A stretch of DNA of 64,000 nt from Blautia_A aquisgranensis. Its GTDB lineage: Bacteria > Bacillota > Clostridia > Lachnospirales > Lachnospiraceae. The position numbers were made by a program, and so were the translations under genes. The stretch covers positions 340,799-404,798 of the forward strand of contig NZ_JBBMEJ010000001.1 of the NCBI RefSeq assembly GCF_040096615.1, in the 5' to 3' direction. The notes under the pieces are model-generated. The model ran no database searches and had not been told where the DNA came from. It worked only from the letters and a program-made list of their open reading frames with translations. Below are positions 53,623 to 62,846 of the stretch, one piece after another (position 1 is the first letter of the stretch; the number at the start of each line of letters is the position of its first letter).

Positions 53623-54786
53623 TTAAGGCATGGATTGTCTGTCTTTTATATATATTCTCTTCAGCACATTTTTGTCTGCACGCCTGGAGGCTCTGATCCG
53701 TTTCGTTGCCTCGATTCCGTTCATGACTGGCATCTGCATATCCATAAACACAGCAAAATATTCATTAATTTCCGACTGTTCGAATTTTTCAACAGCAATT
53801 TTTCCATTCTCAGCTAGTTCAACACTGAGTCCGATACTCTGCAGCAATTCCATCGCAATTTCAGCGTTCAGAGCATTATCCTCCACAAGAAGAACCTTTT
53901 TGCCCTTAAACTCCTCACTTACCTGATCCTGTTCCTCTTTTGGACTCATGACCAGCTCTCGTTCTCTTATGGATGGTTCATCAAAAGGAATCTCTACGAT
54001 AAACGTGGAGCCCTTTCCCAGTTCACTTTCCACCTGCAGCGTTCCCCGCATCAGCTCTGTAAAACCTTTGACAACTGACATTCCAAGGCCGGTACCTTCG
54101 GTTGCTGAGATCTGGCTGTCCTCTGCTCTGCTGTAATCCTCACAGATATGCTGGAGATACTCCGGTGTCATGCCGATTCCGTTATCTGTACAGGTGAAGC
54201 GGTAACGGTTATCCGGAAGTGCCTCCAGTGTCACTTCGATCTTTCCACCGATATCTGCTGAAAATGCCAGTCTCTGCTCTTTCTTTTCTGCCAGCGGCAG
54301 CAGAATCTCCATGCTGTCCTTCATACATTCTTCAGGATTAAACGGCTTATGGATCAGTTCAATATGACCATGCTCCAGCTGATTTACATCCAGAATGGAA
54401 TTGATCATCGTCAGAGGATAGTTACCTTCTGTTGTGATATTTTCCAGCGCATCATCCAGTTCTGAATTTATTCTCATCTTGATCCCCAGAGTCGATCCTG
54501 AAACGATATCAACGCTGAATCTGTTCTGTGTATCATCTCTGGCAAGCTTCTGCGCCGTGTAGCTCATCAGCAGTGCACCATCAATTTTTTCATTCATGAT
54601 TCCCTGCACGCATTGCTCTGTCCCTGTCATGAGAACAGTCTCTGCATTTGGCCACACAGAAGAAATGATCTCCTTCATTGCGATCGTATCTTCCAGCACT
54701 CCGATCCTGTTCATTTTTCCGGAAGATCCTCTTCTGTGCAGAACAGACACGGTGGTAGTCAGATAAGGCTCTGTTATCTGTTTCAA
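53623..54786 (-). pseudogene. second eroded hybrid sensor histidine kinase
   Basis: A 387-codon remnant of a hybrid kinase with SBP-type sensor, read from a TTG. The N-terminus is missing: an in-frame TAA lies just upstream and the group II intron begins 20 nt beyond. Sensor pieces (NRIGVLEDTIAMKEII, GIMNEKIDGALLMSY) are followed directly by the end of the dimerisation domain (LTMINSILDVNQLEHG); the membrane helix and the histidine box are gone. The ATPase N-box is deleted between AFSADI and GGKIEV, while DNGIGMTPEYLQ and GTGLGMSVV remain. The receiver is good through VFMDMQMPVMNG and then ends early in unrelated residues. Not functional as a kinase. Confidence 0.86.
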
Positions 54787-54806
54787 TAAAACTTTTTATT
54801 TCTCTA

Positions 54807-56764
54807 GTAGATATGGGGATTACTCCCCATACCCCTATTTAAAACCGTACGTGCGCCATTAACGCATACGGCTTTTCGCTCTATATTTCATACTCTATCT
54901 ATAAAACAAACTTACTTTGATACTTGGTTCGAGTAACGGAAATGTCCTAAGTAAACCATTAAAGAAAGTACCCAGCGTGTAACTTCTTTTCTGACTTCTC
55001 CGATTGAGCCATTTAAACAATAACCATTTTGTTTGCGTCAGAAAGTTCTTCACTTCCTTTGTATTGTCGGTCACTCCATAATACTGGTAGTGTCCCCGCA
55101 GTTTCGCATTGACTGTTTTGAATATCTGCTCTAATGGCATTGTTCTGTGAATCTTTATCCATTCTTTCATTGCCTTGATTTTGCTACGGAACTTCTTCTT
55201 ACTGGTCTTCACCCTACAACGGAAAAACTGCTTCTTTCCGTCCATTCCGCAATAAAACGTGAAACCAAGGAAGTCAAAAGTATCTGGTTTTCTTTCTCCT
55301 CTTGCTTTTCGGTTTTGCCTGGCAAACCTCCCAAATTCCAAAATCTTCGTCTTTTCCTCTGCCAGTTCCAGTCCATATTTCCTAAAGCGCTCTTCCAACC
55401 TCTGCCTGAATACCTGCGCTTCATATTGGTTCTGGAAACAACAGACAAAGTCATCACAATAGCGGATCAGATAACATTCGCCTTTACACTGTCTCCTTAC
55501 GATTACATCAAACCAGTTATCCAGTACATAATGCAGATAGATGTTTGCAAGTACTGGACTTGCTCCGTTTCCTTGTGACGTTCCGCGTTCGCTGTTAAGC
55601 AATTTACCATTTTCCATGATTCCTGCTTTCAGAAACTTCTCGATTATCTCAAGAAATCTTCTATCTGCTATGTCATGTGACAGCATCTTCATCAGCCATT
55701 CATGGTCTACATTATCAAAGAATCCTCTGATATCTGCTTCCACTACATAGTTCGTCTTCCTATACTGCACCATCTCTATGATTTCTCTTACTGCCTGATG
55801 GCAGTTTCTGTTTGGGCGGGAACCAAAGCTTTCATTATAAAATTTCGGTTCATAAATCTGCTCCAGTATCTGTGCAATCGCATTTTCCACCAGCTTATCC
55901 TCATAACACGAGATTCCCAGTGGTCTCATTTTACCTTTTGTTTCTTTTGGGATATAGACTCGCCTTATTGGATTCGGTCGATAACTTCCACTTTTCATTC
56001 GTTTTACAAGATTCGCGAGGTTTTCCTCAAGATTCTGTTCATAATCTCCTTTTGTCACCTTATCAATTCCGTACGCTTTTCTTTTATCCATTGTTTTATG
56101 GATTGCTCTTAGCGTATCTTCATTGATATAGGATGCAAGATTTTGAACCTTTCTGTCAGTTCTGTTTGCTTTTGCGATATTGTACTGTATTCCAAGTAAC
56201 TCGTTTACCATGTTCATCAGCTCTCTTTCGTCTGCATAGTCTCTTATCACTTGAAGCTATAAAGTGCACAGCCCTTTTCTCCATCTGTTTTCACAAACTT
56301 CTTCGATACTATGGCTGTGTCGGACTTCCTGCCACTCATTTGGATTCCTAACGCATTTCTTTGTTTTGGTTTCCATACCTCTTTTGAGGGAATGACAGGA
56401 TCTCAGCTGTTCCGATAGCATACTTATCAGCAACCTCGCCAAGCTCTCAGACTGGGGGATGCCACCATAACCTCACCATAGCGGTTATAGCAGTGTTGTC
56501 TGCTGTGAAAAAGAACACATCGACCATTTCCCACCTCATACTAATTTCCCAGCTCAATCACTTCACTTCCGTTTTGGCTCTGTTGCTCCCTGTCCTACGC
56601 TTAAACCTGGTGTTACCACTTCGGCTCCAAGGACTCGGTACAGGCGGTTGGTTAGACCTTACCTGATAGGCTTTTCCTACTGTATTGTTATCAGCTTACC
56701 AAAGCTTGCAGAATTTCTTCCGCTCGCTAGGGGAAATCAGCTATGCTGATTTCGCAGCTCGCAC
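54807..56764 (-). mobile_element. group II intron with reverse transcriptase
   Basis: A self-splicing retroelement of about 1,958 nt. The 5' end is GTGCGAG (56764 downward), matching the GUGYG consensus. Domain V is the hairpin at 54841-54876, with AGCCGTATGC and GCACGTACGGTT. Domain VI is the ATGGGG/CCCCAT hairpin at 54811-54833, and the 3' boundary is near 54807 (ending in AC). The 513 nt from 56251 to 56763 is intron domain I-III RNA with no gene. The element ends 20 nt before the truncated kinase frame. Confidence 0.85.
54895..56250 (-). CDS. group II intron reverse transcriptase/maturase
   Basis: Encodes the intron protein that helps splicing and copies the RNA into DNA. It is 451 residues from a GTG. 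RT blocks include GIDKVTKGDY, PLGISCYEDKLVENAI, VVEADIRGFFDNVDHEWL, GTSQGNGASPVLANIYLH and the active-site YCDD in LIRYCDDFVCCF. A maturase/X-like region with LGFTFYCG and KLRGHYQYYG follows. No C-terminal HNH endonuclease motif is visible, so it would belong to the endonuclease-lacking type. The reading frame is intact, so the intron may be active. Confidence 0.92.
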   Translation of the reverse strand: MIRDYADERELMNMVNELLGIQYNIAKANRTDRKVQNLASYINEDTLRAIHKTMDKRKAYGIDKVTKGDYEQNLEENLANLVKRMKSGSYRPNPIRRVYIPKETKGKMRPLGISCYEDKLVENAIAQILEQIYEPKFYNESFGSRPNRNCHQAVREIIEMVQYRKTNYVVEADIRGFFDNVDHEWLMKMLSHDIADRRFLEIIEKFLKAGIMENGKLLNSERGTSQGNGASPVLANIYLHYVLDNWFDVIVRRQCKGECYLIRYCDDFVCCFQNQYEAQVFRQRLEERFRKYGLELAEEKTKILEFGRFARQNRKARGERKPDTFDFLGFTFYCGMDGKKQFFRCRVKTSKKKFRSKIKAMKEWIKIHRTMPLEQIFKTVNAKLRGHYQYYGVTDNTKEVKNFLTQTKWLLFKWLNRRSQKRSYTLGTFFNGLLRTFPLLEPSIKVSLFYR

Positions 56765-56870
56765 ATATAAAACAGTATAACATAAAATAAAAGTGACATG
56801 GTGGACTGATTGAAATGCTTCTTAATTTTTGCTACTAATGATTGATTAAATGATAAGGAGATGGGATACG

Positions 56871-57107
56871 ATGAGAACAATATTTGCAGAATACAATCCA
56901 CAACGAAACAGCATTGACATTTATACAAATGTTGGCTATATGCTTCGCATTGACTGCTGGGAAGCCGAAAAGGATTTAAAAACCACACCCGGATCAGACT
57001 GTGCATTGACTTCACTTGCAGTCGATGAACCACTTGAATATGCGAGATTATATCTTGAGGGCAATTTACAGATGTGGGTAGATACAGAAGATTCATTAGA
57101 GTTATAA
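56871..57107 (+). CDS. DUF6061 family protein
   Basis: A 78-residue small protein, chosen to start at the ATG at 56871 (AAGGAG ten bases upstream). It begins MRTIFAEYNPQRNSIDIYT and ends LEGNLQMWVDTEDSLEL, which I match to DUF6061, a family seen on mobile and accessory DNA of Firmicutes. It is acidic, has no membrane segment, and its function is unknown. It stands alone between the group II intron and the ABC exporter. Confidence 0.72.
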   Translation: MRTIFAEYNPQRNSIDIYTNVGYMLRIDCWEAEKDLKTTPGSDCALTSLAVDEPLEYARLYLEGNLQMWVDTEDSLEL

Positions 57108-57112
57108 AATGC

Positions 57113-57148
57113 AAGCAGCCTGTATGCTTCATTACACACAGGCTGCTT
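57113..57148. terminator. hairpin after the DUF6061 gene
   Basis: An 11-bp perfect stem (AAGCAGCCTGT at 57113-57123 with 57138-57148) and a 14-nt loop, 6 nt after the stop. Only a short AT-rich tail follows, so termination strength is uncertain. The remaining gap to 57266 shows no gene. Confidence 0.6.
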
Positions 57149-57266
57149 AATCAAATTTATTATAATTGATGAAAAATCGGTTGCATTTTGTCAAAAGTAC
57201 AAAACTTTTTGAAACCAAGTGTTTTTAATTCCTGTTATGATACTGAGGATATCCCAGCAATACTTG

Positions 57267-59711
57267 CTATCCCTGATACCTTATTCTTTCTACCAGCGTT
57301 TCCTTTTTCAGATTACTGCTTAAAACGCAGGAAAGCACAATCTGCAAAAGGCTGACCAGCAAAATCATAGCAAGAATTGGTGTAATTGGAACATGATAGA
57401 CATTCATTCCAAATATCCCATTATGCTTTGCATAGGCAAAGAGCACGTAGCCAAGTGGCAGACCAACGACAAGGGCTACACATATGGTGCCAACCGTAAA
57501 AATCAGTCCCTGTAACTGCAGACATAAATTTAATTGTTTATTTGTCATACCCACAGCCTGTAATACACCATATTCCTGCTTTTTTGTCGTAATACTCATG
57601 ATCATGGTGTTTGCCATATTCATAAAACCGATGAATCCTACAACCGCCATAAACAGATAACAGCCAAGCTTCATCGTGCGAGCTGAGAATTCTGCAGATT
57701 GTAACTGCGCATGATAAGTATCCATTTTTATATGCGAAGTATTAGAAATCAATGTATTCAGATTTTGCTCCACAGATGCCACATCTTTTTTGTCACAGTC
57801 CACCCACAGATAGCCATAGGCTGTTCCTCTCGGATTCATGGAACGGTATACGCCTTCCGGAATGACAAGGTAAGTGTCCGCACTTACAAAGGATCCTGCA
57901 ATCTTTCCCTGATAGGTATAGGTTCCACTTCCATTCTCAAAGTCAAATGCAATGGATTCACCCGGAGCATATCCATCTTGTTCCATCCACATCGACCAAC
58001 CAAAGAAAATTTCACCATTCTTTACCGCCTGATCATAGTCCATAGAGCCAATATCCCCGTCCTGGCGCATAAAATCAAAATCCTTTTTACTCACAACAGC
58101 AGCCGGAAATCTTGTTCCGTTCAGATTTACAGAGACAATCTCTCTCGTCATGACATCTGTCACTCCCGGAATGCTTTTGATTTCTTCAATCAGCGAATCA
58201 TTCAATGGATCATCCGTCAGAATCGTATCCAGATTATTCTCCGGATATCTTTCATCATACTCAGCAGAATAGTCAAGCTGCAGTTCAAATTGTCCATGAT
58301 TAACGGAAAGACGTGCTTCATGCTCCGTGTCAATATTTCCCACATAATTAGAAATAATCACAAACAATGCGCAGGAAAGCCCCAGTGTGAGGATGGTACC
58401 AATGGTTCTTTTTTGGTTACCCATTACATTTGCCATTGCCATAGAAAACACGGTGACATTTTTTCTGCCATTTCGTTTTCCTTTTTTGTGTGTTTCTGCA
58501 TTTTCTAAATACCGTGTTGCTTCGATAGGTGAAATCCGTGAAACAATTTTCATTGGTTTACGCAGTGCCAAAGCAACGGTAAGAAATGATACGAAAATAC
58601 ATAGAAGCATAACAGGCAGGGAAAACAGTGACACCTGCTGATTTTGGACTCCCATAGAGTCAGTTCCGGTTGATACAAGATTCCCCTGTTCTACCAGCCA
58701 GTTAAAACCGCATTTTGCAATCAGAAAGCCCAGAAGCAATCCAACCGGTATTGAAAAAATTGTCAAAAAAATGCCCTCTCTGAAGATCAGTTGTTTCATC
58801 TGCTTTTTTGTTGCTCCCAGAGCCTTGATTTTTCCATACTCCTGTATCTTGTTGGCAATACCGACCTGAAAAATATTATAAATGACCACAACAGAGAAAA
58901 GTACAATTGCAAGAATCAAAACCCCGCATACCGCAATCGTTTCATAACTCGGCTGCAAGACCCATTGCAAATAGAGATCATTGACTATAACGTTTTTTTC
59001 TTCGATCCCACAAGCTGCTGCAATCTGCTTTATAACCGAATCAATATTATTCATAGATACATTTGCAGAATCATTTAAAGTAAAATAAATATTATACTGT
59101 CTGTCATTCTCTGCGACGTGCTCATCATAAAACTCCTGTGACCCGAAAGCAACATAAGATGCCTCGATGGTATACTCATCCCGATCATATAGGATTCCGC
59201 TGACAACAAATTCTTCCGGCTTATATTCTGACTGCATCCCTGCGCGGTAATCCAGTGTAACCGTATCTCCGATCTTTACATCACCATACCCCATTGCACG
59301 AAAAAATGCTCTTCCTGCGGCAATTTCCTGCATTTTTTCCGGATACTTTCCTTCCTTCAACTCATATTCTTTATTATAAGGAAGCATTTTTCTTGCAGTC
59401 TCATCCATGCAGACAAACCCACCTTTTTCATTGCCTTTTATGATACCTTCGGTGCACATAGTGCCTGTAGCATCTATTTCCGCACGGCGGTTTACTTCTT
59501 TTAACTGCGATCCGTCTGCGGAAACAAACAGACCATAATTGCTTCCATATGATCCTGCCGCCTGACTTTTCTGTAAATGAATTACCCCATTTCCCACAGT
59601 ACTGATGATAACAAGCAGCATCGTGGTCAGACAGATTGCCATCATGATCAGTATACTTCTTGTCCTGTTCCTTTTGTCATTGCTATATGCAATCCTGCTT
59701 ATTGTCTTCAT
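57267..59711 (-). CDS. FtsX/MacB-type ABC transporter permease
   Basis: An 814-residue permease with two FtsX-type units. Helix 1 (SILIMMAICLTTMLLVIIST) is followed by an extracellular domain of about 220 residues, then three helices (around residues 260-380). A second helix (IGTILTLGLSCALFVII) and extracellular domain follow, then three C-terminal helices. The cytoplasmic coupling segment YGKIKALGATKKQMKQL is repeated as YGVLQAVGMTNKQLN. It overlaps the ATPase gene by 4 nt. The pair resembles antimicrobial-peptide and lantibiotic resistance exporters. Confidence 0.9.
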   Translation of the reverse strand: MKTISRIAYSNDKRNRTRSILIMMAICLTTMLLVIISTVGNGVIHLQKSQAAGSYGSNYGLFVSADGSQLKEVNRRAEIDATGTMCTEGIIKGNEKGGFVCMDETARKMLPYNKEYELKEGKYPEKMQEIAAGRAFFRAMGYGDVKIGDTVTLDYRAGMQSEYKPEEFVVSGILYDRDEYTIEASYVAFGSQEFYDEHVAENDRQYNIYFTLNDSANVSMNNIDSVIKQIAAACGIEEKNVIVNDLYLQWVLQPSYETIAVCGVLILAIVLFSVVVIYNIFQVGIANKIQEYGKIKALGATKKQMKQLIFREGIFLTIFSIPVGLLLGFLIAKCGFNWLVEQGNLVSTGTDSMGVQNQQVSLFSLPVMLLCIFVSFLTVALALRKPMKIVSRISPIEATRYLENAETHKKGKRNGRKNVTVFSMAMANVMGNQKRTIGTILTLGLSCALFVIISNYVGNIDTEHEARLSVNHGQFELQLDYSAEYDERYPENNLDTILTDDPLNDSLIEEIKSIPGVTDVMTREIVSVNLNGTRFPAAVVSKKDFDFMRQDGDIGSMDYDQAVKNGEIFFGWSMWMEQDGYAPGESIAFDFENGSGTYTYQGKIAGSFVSADTYLVIPEGVYRSMNPRGTAYGYLWVDCDKKDVASVEQNLNTLISNTSHIKMDTYHAQLQSAEFSARTMKLGCYLFMAVVGFIGFMNMANTMIMSITTKKQEYGVLQAVGMTNKQLNLCLQLQGLIFTVGTICVALVVGLPLGYVLFAYAKHNGIFGMNVYHVPITPILAMILLVSLLQIVLSCVLSSNLKKETLVERIRYQG

Positions 59712-60382
59712 CTGAAATCCACCACCTGTCCGTCCTCAATCACCAGAATACGGTCAGCGACCTGTGCAATTTCGTCATCATGGGTAATCATTACAATTGT
59801 CTGTCCATATTTTTTTGCTGTCATCTTAAGCAGAGCGATTACCTCATCACTGGTCTTAGAATCAAGATTTCCTGTCGGCTCATCTGCAAATATAATTTCC
59901 GGACGATTCACCAGTGCTCTTGCAATTGCTACTCTCTGCTGCTGTCCTCCGGATAACTGATTTGGCAGATTATAAATCCGGTTTTCAATCCCCAGAGTTG
60001 CAATAATATCATTTACATACGCTTCATCCACTTTTCTTCCATCCAGCCCCAGTGGCAGTACAATATTTTCCCAGACATTAACAGATGAAACCAGATTAAA
60101 TGCCTGAAAAACAAATCCGATTTTTCTTCTGCGGAAAACAGCAAGGGCATCTTCCTTCATCCTGTATAAATCTTTCCCTGCTAAAGTAACACTGCCTTTT
60201 GTCGGGGTGTCTAGCCCTCCAAGCATATGAAGTAATGTACTTTTACCGGAACCTGACTTTCCAACAATTGCGACAAATTCTCCCTGCTCAATCTGAATGT
60301 CCACCTGATTGACCGCTTTGACCTGATTCTCACCTGCGCCATAAAACTTACAAAGCTGCTTGGTTTCTAATATCACACTCAT
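59708..60382 (-). CDS. ABC transporter ATPase (LolD/BceA-like)
   Basis: ATPase partner of the downstream permease. The ATG at 60382 has AAGGAGG six bases upstream and gives 224 residues. Walker A is GKSGSGKST, the signature is NQLSGGQQQRVAIARAL, Walker B is IIFADEPTGNLD, and the switch His is in VMITHDDE. A small AAAGCGT/ACGCTTT hairpin lies in its leader. The gene lies after the terminator of the two-component genes, so it has a separate transcript that may be switched on by them. Confidence 0.94.
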   Translation of the reverse strand: MSVILETKQLCKFYGAGENQVKAVNQVDIQIEQGEFVAIVGKSGSGKSTLLHMLGGLDTPTKGSVTLAGKDLYRMKEDALAVFRRRKIGFVFQAFNLVSSVNVWENIVLPLGLDGRKVDEAYVNDIIATLGIENRIYNLPNQLSGGQQQRVAIARALVNRPEIIFADEPTGNLDSKTSDEVIALLKMTAKKYGQTIVMITHDDEIAQVADRILVIEDGQVVDFR

Positions 60383-60507
60383 GTGTTGCCTCCTTTTCAA
60401 TTCTGTAAAGCGTACCTTTTCAGCACGCTTTCTTTGCCTGTTTATATATTTGGTCATTTTTCAACCTACATCCAAATTGTATCAGGACAATCTTTCATTT
60501 CACTTTC

Positions 60508-60550
60508 AAAAAACGAGCAGAAATCTTACAGAATTGTAAGATTTCTGCTC
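60508..60550 (-). terminator. Rho-independent terminator of the two-component genes
   Basis: A perfect 16-bp stem (60515-60530 with 60535-60550), a 4-nt loop, then GTTTTTT on the minus strand, 9 nt after the kinase stop codon. Confidence 0.88.
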
Positions 60551-60559
60551 ACTTAAAAT

Positions 60560-61804
60560 TTAACCAACATATGGTAATTGAATCACAAACGTGCTTCCTT
60601 TTTTCTTTTTGCCGGAGGTTACCGTAATCGTACCTGCGTGTTTTTCAATAATTTCTCTCGATAGAAAAAGTCCGATTCCTGTACCACTCTTTTCCATGAC
60701 CTCCTTGGAACTTCCTCTGTAAAATCGTTGAAAAATTTTGTGATACTCATTCTGCGGAATACCAATTCCCTGATCCTCAATTTCCATTCTTACAAGATCG
60801 TTTCTTTTTTGTAACCGGATAAATATTTTTGAACCACACGGACTGTACTTGACCGCATTATCCAGAACGTTGATAAAAGCTTCACCAAGCCACCTTTTAT
60901 CCTGCATAATCGTGCATGTTTCCAGCTCTTTTTCATAGTCAAAAACGAATTCAATTTCTTTCTCATCCGCTTTAGGATAAGTGCGGTTCACAGCAGATAT
61001 GACAGTATCCATAAGCGGAAGTTTTTTCTTATTAATCTGAATCAGTCCAGTTTCCATCTTGGATATTTCAAGAAGCGACTGCAATAATGTCTCCAGTCCA
61101 TCCAGAGCACTCCGACAACGGATACGAAACTCCTCCTGTTCTGTGGCACTTAAGTCGTTCTGCATCAGCACACTAAAACATGTATCCAAAGCTGCAACCG
61201 GTGTCTTTAGCTGGTGAGAAATATCAGAAACCATTTCTTTCGTGTTCTCCTTTTCTGCCCTTGCTTCTTCCTTTATCAACTGAATATGATGTCCGATTGC
61301 TTCAAGCTGGTCATTCAATTTTTCCAGTTCTGCATGATTTTCCGTTTTCAGTAAATCATCAAATTTATTTTCACGGAATCTGATCAGAATTTCTTCCAAC
61401 TGGTCTAAAATTTTCTGATGACACGCATCTTCTTTTTTCTTCCAATAAAGTAAAAAAGTCAAAAGAAGCACGCATATCACAGTGCTTACAGCACCGGTCA
61501 CCATAACCTGATGCCGGAATTGCGAATAAAATGCATTCCCTTTATTCCCCCAGTATCCATATTGCTCCAATAATCGCCTTCCCTGTTCGTTAGTTTCAAT
61601 ATCCTTATCCTTAAGCAATTCCGAAACAGCATCCAGCCCGGAAAATTCTTCCTTTGCAGCAATCTCTGTCATAAGATTCATTTTATATTTATAATCTTCA
61701 TAAAACACATACGTGGTAAAGCAATTTAATATTGCAAACAATAATATGACAGGTAATACCAAGGAGAGCACTACTGTAATCTTCTTGCAATATCTCTTTG
61801 TCAC
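60560..61804 (-). CDS. membrane sensor histidine kinase
   Basis: A 414-residue kinase, GTG start at 61804 overlapping the regulator stop (GTGA) with AGGAGG upstream. It has two membrane helices (residues 10-32 and about 110-135) flanking a short extracellular loop of about 75 residues. The H-box is SDISHQLKTPVAAL, the N-box is FINVLDNAVKYS, G1 is DQGIGIPQNEY and G2 is GTGIGLFLSREI, all complete. It partners the adjacent OmpR-type regulator. The domain layout resembles kinases controlling peptide-antibiotic exporters. Confidence 0.93.
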   Translation of the reverse strand: MTKRYCKKITVVLSLVLPVILLFAILNCFTTYVFYEDYKYKMNLMTEIAAKEEFSGLDAVSELLKDKDIETNEQGRRLLEQYGYWGNKGNAFYSQFRHQVMVTGAVSTVICVLLLTFLLYWKKKEDACHQKILDQLEEILIRFRENKFDDLLKTENHAELEKLNDQLEAIGHHIQLIKEEARAEKENTKEMVSDISHQLKTPVAALDTCFSVLMQNDLSATEQEEFRIRCRSALDGLETLLQSLLEISKMETGLIQINKKKLPLMDTVISAVNRTYPKADEKEIEFVFDYEKELETCTIMQDKRWLGEAFINVLDNAVKYSPCGSKIFIRLQKRNDLVRMEIEDQGIGIPQNEYHKIFQRFYRGSSKEVMEKSGTGIGLFLSREIIEKHAGTITVTSGKKKKGSTFVIQLPYVG

Positions 61805-62490
61805 CGCCTTACCTCCTGATTCCATATATACCCAAGACCTCTGATATTCTTTATATAGACCGGTGCAGCCGGATTGTCTTCGATTTTCTCACGGAGTCTT
61901 CTGATATTGACAGCGATTGTATTTTCATCCACAAAATCCCCTTCCAGATCAAACACATTTTCCAATATTTGTGTTTTTGAAAGAATCTGTTTCGGATTCT
62001 GAAGAAAAAAAGTCAGCATTTTCAACTCCGTTTTTGTCAGACTGATTTCACGACTCTTTATCAGGACTTTCATTTCTCCTGCGATAAATACGATATCTCC
62101 CGAAATCATCTTTCCGGCTTCCGTTTTCTCCTGTCTGCGGCGGAAATGTGCTTCTATTTTCAAAAGAAGTACCGAAAGACTAAACGGCTTTGTAATATAA
62201 TCATCTGCCCCTGCTTCATATCCCATCACCTGATCCATCTCCTGATCTAGTGCTGTAAGACAAATAATGTATGTATTATAATTGTATCTCATCCACCTTA
62301 CAAATTCCAGTCCATTCCCATCCGGAAGATTCACATCACAAATGGTAACATCCACATTATTATCACTTGCAATTCTTTTCGCTTTTTTCACTGATTCTGC
62401 TGAAAAAACCTCATATCCGGATTTTTTCAGTGAGAATGTAATTCCACGATTTAAATTTTCATCATCTTCAACCACGAGTATACCTGGCAT
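61801..62490 (-). CDS. OmpR-family response regulator
   Basis: A 229-residue regulator. The receiver has acidic pocket VVEDDEN, phospho-acceptor Asp52 in TICDVNLPDGNG, Thr/Ser in CLTALD and Lys in ADDYITKPF. The C-terminal winged helix ends in VDENTIAVNIRRLREKIE and RGLGYIW. It is cotranscribed with the kinase by a 4-nt overlap. GAGAGGTG lies before the ATG. It probably regulates the downstream ABC genes; no operator is obvious. Confidence 0.95.
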   Translation of the reverse strand: MPGILVVEDDENLNRGITFSLKKSGYEVFSAESVKKAKRIASDNNVDVTICDVNLPDGNGLEFVRWMRYNYNTYIICLTALDQEMDQVMGYEAGADDYITKPFSLSVLLLKIEAHFRRRQEKTEAGKMISGDIVFIAGEMKVLIKSREISLTKTELKMLTFFLQNPKQILSKTQILENVFDLEGDFVDENTIAVNIRRLREKIEDNPAAPVYIKNIRGLGYIWNQEVRR

Positions 62491-62628
62491 AGCATATGCA
62501 CCTCTCTTTATTAACTATATATATTTAATATCAGAGTACTGCTTCTTCAATTCTCTCATCGTTTGTATCTCCAAAAGATAAAACAATGGAACTATCGTCA
62601 GCACTGTTATCCTCTGAAAGGAGTCGTC

Positions 62629-62806
62629 AAATATGCTTTTGCTTTTTCAATGCCGGAAGTGTGGCAAGTTCTTCTGTCGGAGTAAGCATTATACAGCGTC
62701 TGTTTCCAATATATGCTGTGTGAAAATCATAACTCCCTGCAATATAAACAGGCAAAGAATCCTGATGATTCCCTGCTTCATATTTTATAAAAATTCCGAA
62801 TACGCT
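62629..62806 (-). pseudogene. short unidentified coding remnant downstream of AbiEii
   Basis: One minus-strand frame has no start but reads about 58 residues with natural composition, including VYIAGSYDFHTAYIGNRRC and MLTPTEELATLPALKKQ, then stops at TGA (62631-62629). This looks like the tail of a truncated accessory gene, possibly from the AbiE or mobile-element neighbourhood. I cannot name the family. The rest of the 62491-62846 interval shows no complete gene. Confidence 0.45.
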
Positions 62807-62846
62807 TGTAAGGATATTTCTTATTCCCCTTTTAACTTAATTTCTT

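Noticed and set aside
56257..56442. 61-codon frame ahead of the intron reverse transcriptase
   Set aside because: It lies in the structured intron RNA and shows no RT or other domain, so it is mentioned only as a possible regulatory frame.
56737..57132. Minus-strand frame of 131 codons across the intron boundary
   Set aside because: It crosses the group II intron 5' end and the DUF6061 gene antisense, with unnatural composition.
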